Shown here: in pieces, positions 60,849 through 64,000 of the stretch
Position numbering within the stretch: position 1 is the stretch's first letter
Layout of the letters: each line of letters starts with the position of its first letter
From: a virus
DNA: 64,000 nucleotides
Reading direction: 5' to 3' (one strand)
IMG/VR virus record: IMGVR_UViG_3300042448_001704
Coordinates: 1-64,000 of that record
The notes under the pieces: generated by a model
What the model was told of the DNA's origin: nothing
What the model saw: only the letters and a program-made list of their open reading frames with translations
The model's database searches: none
Program-made: the position numbers and the translations under genes

Positions 60849-62044
60849 TGACTACAAACAAAAAAACACCCGGACTATCAAATCGTCTCACAGAAGCCGC
60901 TGGAAGTATCAACAAAAAAGAAGCTAACGCTAAACTTCTTGGTTCAATTGCAGAAATGCTAGAACGTAAAAATATTGATATCACCGAAATCGGAGATATT
61001 AAACGCGTTTCTCTTTATCAATCAATGATTAAAGATGACCAAGGCGAAGCGCAAATTCACGACCTTGCCGCAATTCAATTTTCACCAAAATGGGAGTCTG
61101 GTCCAGAGTGGCCCGTTGTACAGCAAGGGAAACCAGTACAACTACAAAAGACAACGACAAAACCCAAAACAGCAACAGACTTCAAAACGTGCATTGTGGT
61201 ACCCGATATACAGTTCGGTTTCTTTAGAAACAAGAACGGTGAACTGGAACCAACACACGACGATGCGGCAATTGCAATTTTGTTAGCAATGATTAAAGAC
61301 GTAAAGCCGGATTTGATTGCCTGTGTTGGTGACAACCTTGACCTTCCAGAAATGGGCAAGTACATCAACTATCCGTCGTATGCACAAACAACACAAGCGT
61401 CAATTGACCGAGCAACAATGTTCTGTGCTCAAATGCGAGACGCTGCACCACACGCACGGATTGTTTGGCTTGCTGGAAACCACGAAGAAAGAATGCCGAA
61501 GTATCTAGTTCAAAACGCTGGAGCGGCATATGGATTGAGAAAAGGAATGACACCAGAGTCATGGCCTGTTCTTTCAGTTCCATATCTTTGCCGTATGGAA
61601 GATTACGGTGTTGAGTACAAGCCTGGATATCCAGCAGCTGACCTTTGGATTAATAAGAAGTTAAAAATTATTCATGGTGACAGAGTTAAGTCCAACGGTT
61701 CTACTGCACATGTATATTTGAATGCAGAGAAAGTATCGGTTATTTATGGGCACATCCACCGCATTGAAACGGCGTTTAAAACACGCGAAGACTACGATGG
61801 TGCTAGGACAATCATGGCTGCATCTCCTGGGTGTCTTGCTCGTATTGATGGTGCTATTCCTTCTACCCGAGGTGGGGTAGACCTAGACGGTCGTCCTTTG
61901 ACACGTTTTGAAAACTGGCAACAAGGCATTGGTGTAATTACCTATGAAGAAACCGGCGATCACAAGTTCTCTTACGAAGTTGCAACTATCTATAACGGAT
62001 GGTGCATGTATCGTGGCAAAGAATACATCGCTGAAAGAAGCTAA
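60848..62044 (+). CDS. Calcineurin-like metallophosphoesterase
   Basis: 398 residues from the ATG at 60848. Metal-binding motifs in order: VPDIQFG, VGDNLD (about 161), AGNHEER (about 212), IIHGDR and YGHIHRIE (about 301). The N-terminal 100 residues contain an added helical part (LLGSIAEMLERKNID). Such phage enzymes hydrolyse phosphate esters of DNA, RNA or nucleotides; substrate unknown. Confidence 0.9.
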   Translation: MTTNKKTPGLSNRLTEAAGSINKKEANAKLLGSIAEMLERKNIDITEIGDIKRVSLYQSMIKDDQGEAQIHDLAAIQFSPKWESGPEWPVVQQGKPVQLQKTTTKPKTATDFKTCIVVPDIQFGFFRNKNGELEPTHDDAAIAILLAMIKDVKPDLIACVGDNLDLPEMGKYINYPSYAQTTQASIDRATMFCAQMRDAAPHARIVWLAGNHEERMPKYLVQNAGAAYGLRKGMTPESWPVLSVPYLCRMEDYGVEYKPGYPAADLWINKKLKIIHGDRVKSNGSTAHVYLNAEKVSVIYGHIHRIETAFKTREDYDGARTIMAASPGCLARIDGAIPSTRGGVDLDGRPLTRFENWQQGIGVITYEETGDHKFSYEVATIYNGWCMYRGKEYIAERS

Positions 62045-62050
62045 ATATCC

Positions 62051-62308
62051 TTGAGGCGCAAATCAAAACAGAAAACAGATGTTGATCTGCTGGATGAAAT
62101 AAAGTATTTGACTTCCGAGTTGAGAATAATGTCTTCAATGTGTCTTGAGGAAACAGCCCTTGCTGACCTCATGCATCAAACCATTGTCAATATTTTAAAC
62201 AAACTGCCTGTTGATTGGCGTATGGAAATACTTCCTGAAATTAAACACGCTGTTCTTTATTACGAAAACCGTAGAGATGGAGAAGAAGACGACCCAGATG
62301 ATTGGTAG
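62051..62308 (+). CDS. Small acidic-tailed protein
   Basis: 85 residues from a TTG at 62051, 6 nt after the previous stop. An ATG at about 62129 is an alternative start. It has a helix (LLDEIKYLTSELRIMSS) and KLPVDWRMEILPEIKHAVLYYENR with an acidic end. Unknown function. Confidence 0.55.
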   Translation: MRRKSKQKTDVDLLDEIKYLTSELRIMSSMCLEETALADLMHQTIVNILNKLPVDWRMEILPEIKHAVLYYENRRDGEEDDPDDW

Positions 62309-62322
62309 TCAATACTGACTAT

Positions 62323-62493
62323 CTATTTTTTGGTTTTCTTGTCAGTGGCTTTAGATTCAAAAAAATCATCAAGCGCTTGTCTTATAATGGAACCGCGTGA
62401 GAGTTTAAGTTGATCTGCGATTGAATCAAGTTTTTCTGCCCGTTCCCGGGAAATGTGAATTACTAGTTTCTCAAAATCTTTATTTTCAGACAT
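62323..62493 (-). CDS. Ribbon-helix-helix DNA-binding protein
   Basis: 56 residues from the ATG at 62493 with AGAGG upstream; a longer start would run into the tRNA. LVIHISRERAEKLDSIADQLKLSRGSIIRQALDDFF is the strand-helix-helix pattern of CopG/Arc type. It ends in a Lys-rich tail. It may regulate neighbours. It is convergent with the preceding plus gene. Confidence 0.75.
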   Translation of the reverse strand: MSENKDFEKLVIHISRERAEKLDSIADQLKLSRGSIIRQALDDFFESKATDKKTKK

Positions 62494-62511
62494 TTTGCCT
62501 CTTTGTTGTAG

Positions 62512-62587
62512 TGGTGCCTTCGGTTGGACTTGAACCAACGACCTGCGGATTAGAAGTCCGTTGCTCTATCCGCTGAGCTACGAAGGC
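62512..62587 (-). tRNA. tRNA-Arg (anticodon UCU), CCA encoded
   Basis: On the minus strand the cloverleaf is complete. Acceptor GCCTTCG pairs with CGAAGGC, the D-arm is GCTC...GAGC, the anticodon stem is CGGA/TCCG with loop CTTCTAA giving anticodon TCT, and the T-arm is GTTGG-TTCAAGT-CCAAC. The discriminator A is followed by CCA. It reads AGA codons, which look frequent in the phage genes. Confidence 0.95.
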
Positions 62588-62620
62588 TTAATTGTTTTAT
62601 GTTATCAGGCGTAAAAATGC

Positions 62621-62626
62621 TACGCT
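62621..62626 (+). promoter_or_regulatory. TACGCT box 7 nt before a start without ribosome site
   Basis: TACGCT ends 7 nt before the thioesterase ATG at 62634; no Shine-Dalgarno sequence is seen. It lies between the tRNA and the thioesterase gene. Confidence 0.4.
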
Positions 62627-62633
62627 TCTGTTT

Positions 62634-63293
62634 ATGCAAGAAACAAATAGAGAAATTATTGACAAACAACTAAACGACTCCCTCAATGCTCCGAGAAGTA
62701 AATATAAACTTTCCGAGACAATAGAAACGATGACTTCTAGTTTGCGCAAAATAATCAGCAATATATATTTTGTTGATCCGTTGTACGAAAATGAAGAACT
62801 ACTAGAAACAGCAAAACGTTTAGAGCATTTAGTTGAAAAAGCGAAAATAGATGAACTTTTTCCTCCCTGGCTTAATATCTCTTACAAAAATCCATTGTCT
62901 GGATTAATGAACCCAATAGCTCCTCCATTGGTTTACCCAAAAGTTGGTCAAACAGACTTTCATGTTTCGTTCAACAAGGCACACCAAGGAATGAACAATG
63001 TTGTTCACGGTGGTGTTCTTGCTTCCGTTCTTGATGAAGCAATACAGAAAACAAGTCAGCAGATAGGAAAATTTTGTGCGACTTCCGAGATAACTACAGT
63101 TTTTAAAAAACCCACACCAACAAATGTTGAGCTAATTATAAGAAGTAAAATAGTTGACATTCAAGAAAACAGAATACTCATAACGGCCGAACTGTTATGC
63201 AATGAAGTAATTACAGCAGTAGCAACTGCCACTATGGTGCCGATTGATATAGAAAAAATTAAAAAATCGGTTTCCGATACTCTAAAATCTTAA
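62634..63293 (+). CDS. Hotdog-fold thioesterase-like protein
   Basis: 219 residues from the ATG at 62634; an in-frame TTG upstream abuts the tRNA. NNVVHGGVLASVLDEAIQK (about 120-135) is the PaaI/4HBT thioesterase motif with the catalytic Asp, followed by TSEITTVFKKPTPTNVELIIRSKI and a final strand. The N-terminal 80 residues are an added helical region. It probably cleaves acyl-CoA or another acyl thioester. Such a gene is rare in phages and may be host-acquired. Confidence 0.85.
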   Translation: MQETNREIIDKQLNDSLNAPRSKYKLSETIETMTSSLRKIISNIYFVDPLYENEELLETAKRLEHLVEKAKIDELFPPWLNISYKNPLSGLMNPIAPPLVYPKVGQTDFHVSFNKAHQGMNNVVHGGVLASVLDEAIQKTSQQIGKFCATSEITTVFKKPTPTNVELIIRSKIVDIQENRILITAELLCNEVITAVATATMVPIDIEKIKKSVSDTLKS

Positions 63294-63361
63294 CCAACCA
63301 GAGCGATGGCTGCAATTAGAACGACTGCTGACCATGCAATAAACTTAACTACGAATTTCAT
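63290..63361 (-). CDS. 23-residue membrane peptide
   Basis: ATG at 63361 overlaps the previous stop (ATGA) and has AAGGA 8 nt upstream. It encodes MKFVVKFIAWSAVVLIAAIA with a short end, one membrane helix. Its stop overlaps the convergent thioesterase stop region by 4 nt. Coupling and ribosome site support translation. Confidence 0.6.
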   Translation of the reverse strand: MKFVVKFIAWSAVVLIAAIALVG

Positions 63362-63549
63362 TTTGATCCTTGTTTTTGTGATTGGTAATAGGGGTTATTC
63401 TTATCATGCACCAGGGTCGCATACCCTGCCTGAAGGTAATCGCCCCAATTGTCGTTCATATATTTGAACCATGCTTTACGATCAGATTCTGACATGTCTT
63501 TCCAGACTGCAAAGTTGGCTCCTATTTCAGGTTCGCTACCGATTGCCAT
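63358..63549 (-). CDS. Small hypothetical protein
   Basis: 63 residues with AAGG upstream. WKDMSESDRKAWFKYMNDNWGDYLQAGYATL and NPYYQSQKQGSK are aromatic-rich and polar. Located between the membrane protein and the 23-residue peptide in one operon. Unknown function. Confidence 0.65.
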   Translation of the reverse strand: MAIGSEPEIGANFAVWKDMSESDRKAWFKYMNDNWGDYLQAGYATLVHDKNNPYYQSQKQGSK

Positions 63550-63558
63550 TACAAAACC

Positions 63559-64000
63559 TTACGAAAATACTGTTGGGATAGTTGAGAGAACAACAGCACC
63601 GAACAGCCATATGAGTACCGAAAAGGTTGATAGATAAGCAACAAGGTTTTTCATCTTCATGACGGTTGTGATACCTAGAAGAAACAAAGAAACAGCGAAT
63701 AGTCCTGTGAGCATCTGAAGTTGATTGCTGTATTTTCCCTCAGTATCAGACAAATTTGTCCAATACTCGCTGCTTTTGTGTGTTTCAGTGTACGGGTTAT
63801 ACAGTTCGTCCATATAAGTCTTGCAGCCTGGTAGAAACCCTTTTGGATTTTCATAAAAACACGGCATAGCAAACACATACAACTCGTAAGACCCATTGGC
63901 TGTCTTTATGTCGGAGTAAATGTCATCCATACTAACACCGTCCACCAACACACGAACTTGTTTGTCTTTCCATACAGACAGGTCGTCTCGGTATTTTACT
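63559..64000 (-). CDS. Membrane protein, N-terminus cut off by right edge
   Basis: The frame is open to the edge without a stop, so the gene is partial; the visible part begins ...VKYRDDLSVWKDKQ. It has a soluble N-terminal part with FAMPCFYENPKGFLPGC, then two hydrophobic segments (LLGITTVM region and YLSTFSVLIWLFGAVVL). A GTG at 63951 could start it internally but the upstream open frame makes that unlikely. First gene of the leftward operon ending in the 23-residue peptide. Confidence 0.7.
   Translation of the reverse strand, partial: VKYRDDLSVWKDKQVRVLVDGVSMDDIYSDIKTANGSYELYVFAMPCFYENPKGFLPGCKTYMDELYNPYTETHKSSEYWTNLSDTEGKYSNQLQMLTGLFAVSLFLLGITTVMKMKNLVAYLSTFSVLIWLFGAVVLSTIPTVFS

Noticed and set aside
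62512-62587. Considered as an attachment site for integration
   Set aside because: No integrase or second copy of the tRNA 3' end was found in the window; it is annotated as a phage tRNA only.

Overview
The window reads as an internal piece of a large, unfinished genome of a contractile-tailed (myovirus-type) double-stranded DNA phage. It holds a complete tail module (sheath, tube, frameshifted assembly chaperone, tape measure, P2/T4-like baseplate V-W-J-I series), a portal, a prohead protease, a large terminase, many tail fibres and a lysis cassette. There is no rRNA, no ribosomal protein operon and no integrase. The base composition is moderately AT-rich. The host is probably a low-GC, perhaps aquatic, actinobacterium. 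This is inference from three things: the actinophage-like head proteins (portal-MuF fusion, ParB-like C-terminus with a DGHHRWAA motif), several start codons placed 5-7 nt behind a TANNNT box as in leaderless actinobacterial transcripts, and an exported repeat protein that looks host-derived.

Layout. 1-13352 (minus strand): head module, transcribed leftwards: small membrane protein, portal-MuF, prohead protease, acidic PepSY-like head protein, three large virion-type proteins (one truncated by the left edge) that share a Cys-Pro...Cys-Gly motif. No major capsid protein was recognised. 13419-19771 (plus): terminase large subunit, a recombination group (Rad52-like annealing protein, Cas4/RecB-like nuclease), then a PP-loop/PAPS-reductase-like enzyme paired with a ParB-like protein (IbrA/IbrB-like). 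19813-33643: neck, sheath, tube, chaperone, tape measure and baseplate. 33673-44802: about ten fibre or fibre-associated genes, ending in a remarkable histidine-rich fibre.

44816-55188 is the most unusual region. A two-gene module (44816-46159, plus) and a divergent second copy of it (54237-55188, minus) flank an accessory island. The island encodes a flavin-dependent halogenase, a conserved phage protein of unknown function, two 2-oxoglutarate/Fe(II) dioxygenases, a membrane protein, a thermonuclease, three proteins with a common N-terminal motif and a Cys-rich fibronectin-like adhesin. 55237-59676: a zinc-ribbon protein, a 1024-residue exported protein with host-like architecture, two small membrane proteins (holin candidates) and an M15-like endolysin. 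59772-64000: a winged-helix regulator behind a near-perfect palindromic operator whose core recurs in front of the endolysin, a metallophosphoesterase, a ribbon-helix-helix protein, tRNA-Arg(UCU), a hotdog thioesterase and a small membrane-protein operon cut by the right edge.

Most genes overlap by 1-17 nt or are separated by fewer than 20 nt, so the region is organised as a few long operons. No gene-free stretch exceeds about 110 bases. Several genes of 23-62 codons, and the edge-truncated genes, were read directly from the sequence. All family assignments are from motif recognition by eye; no database search was run.
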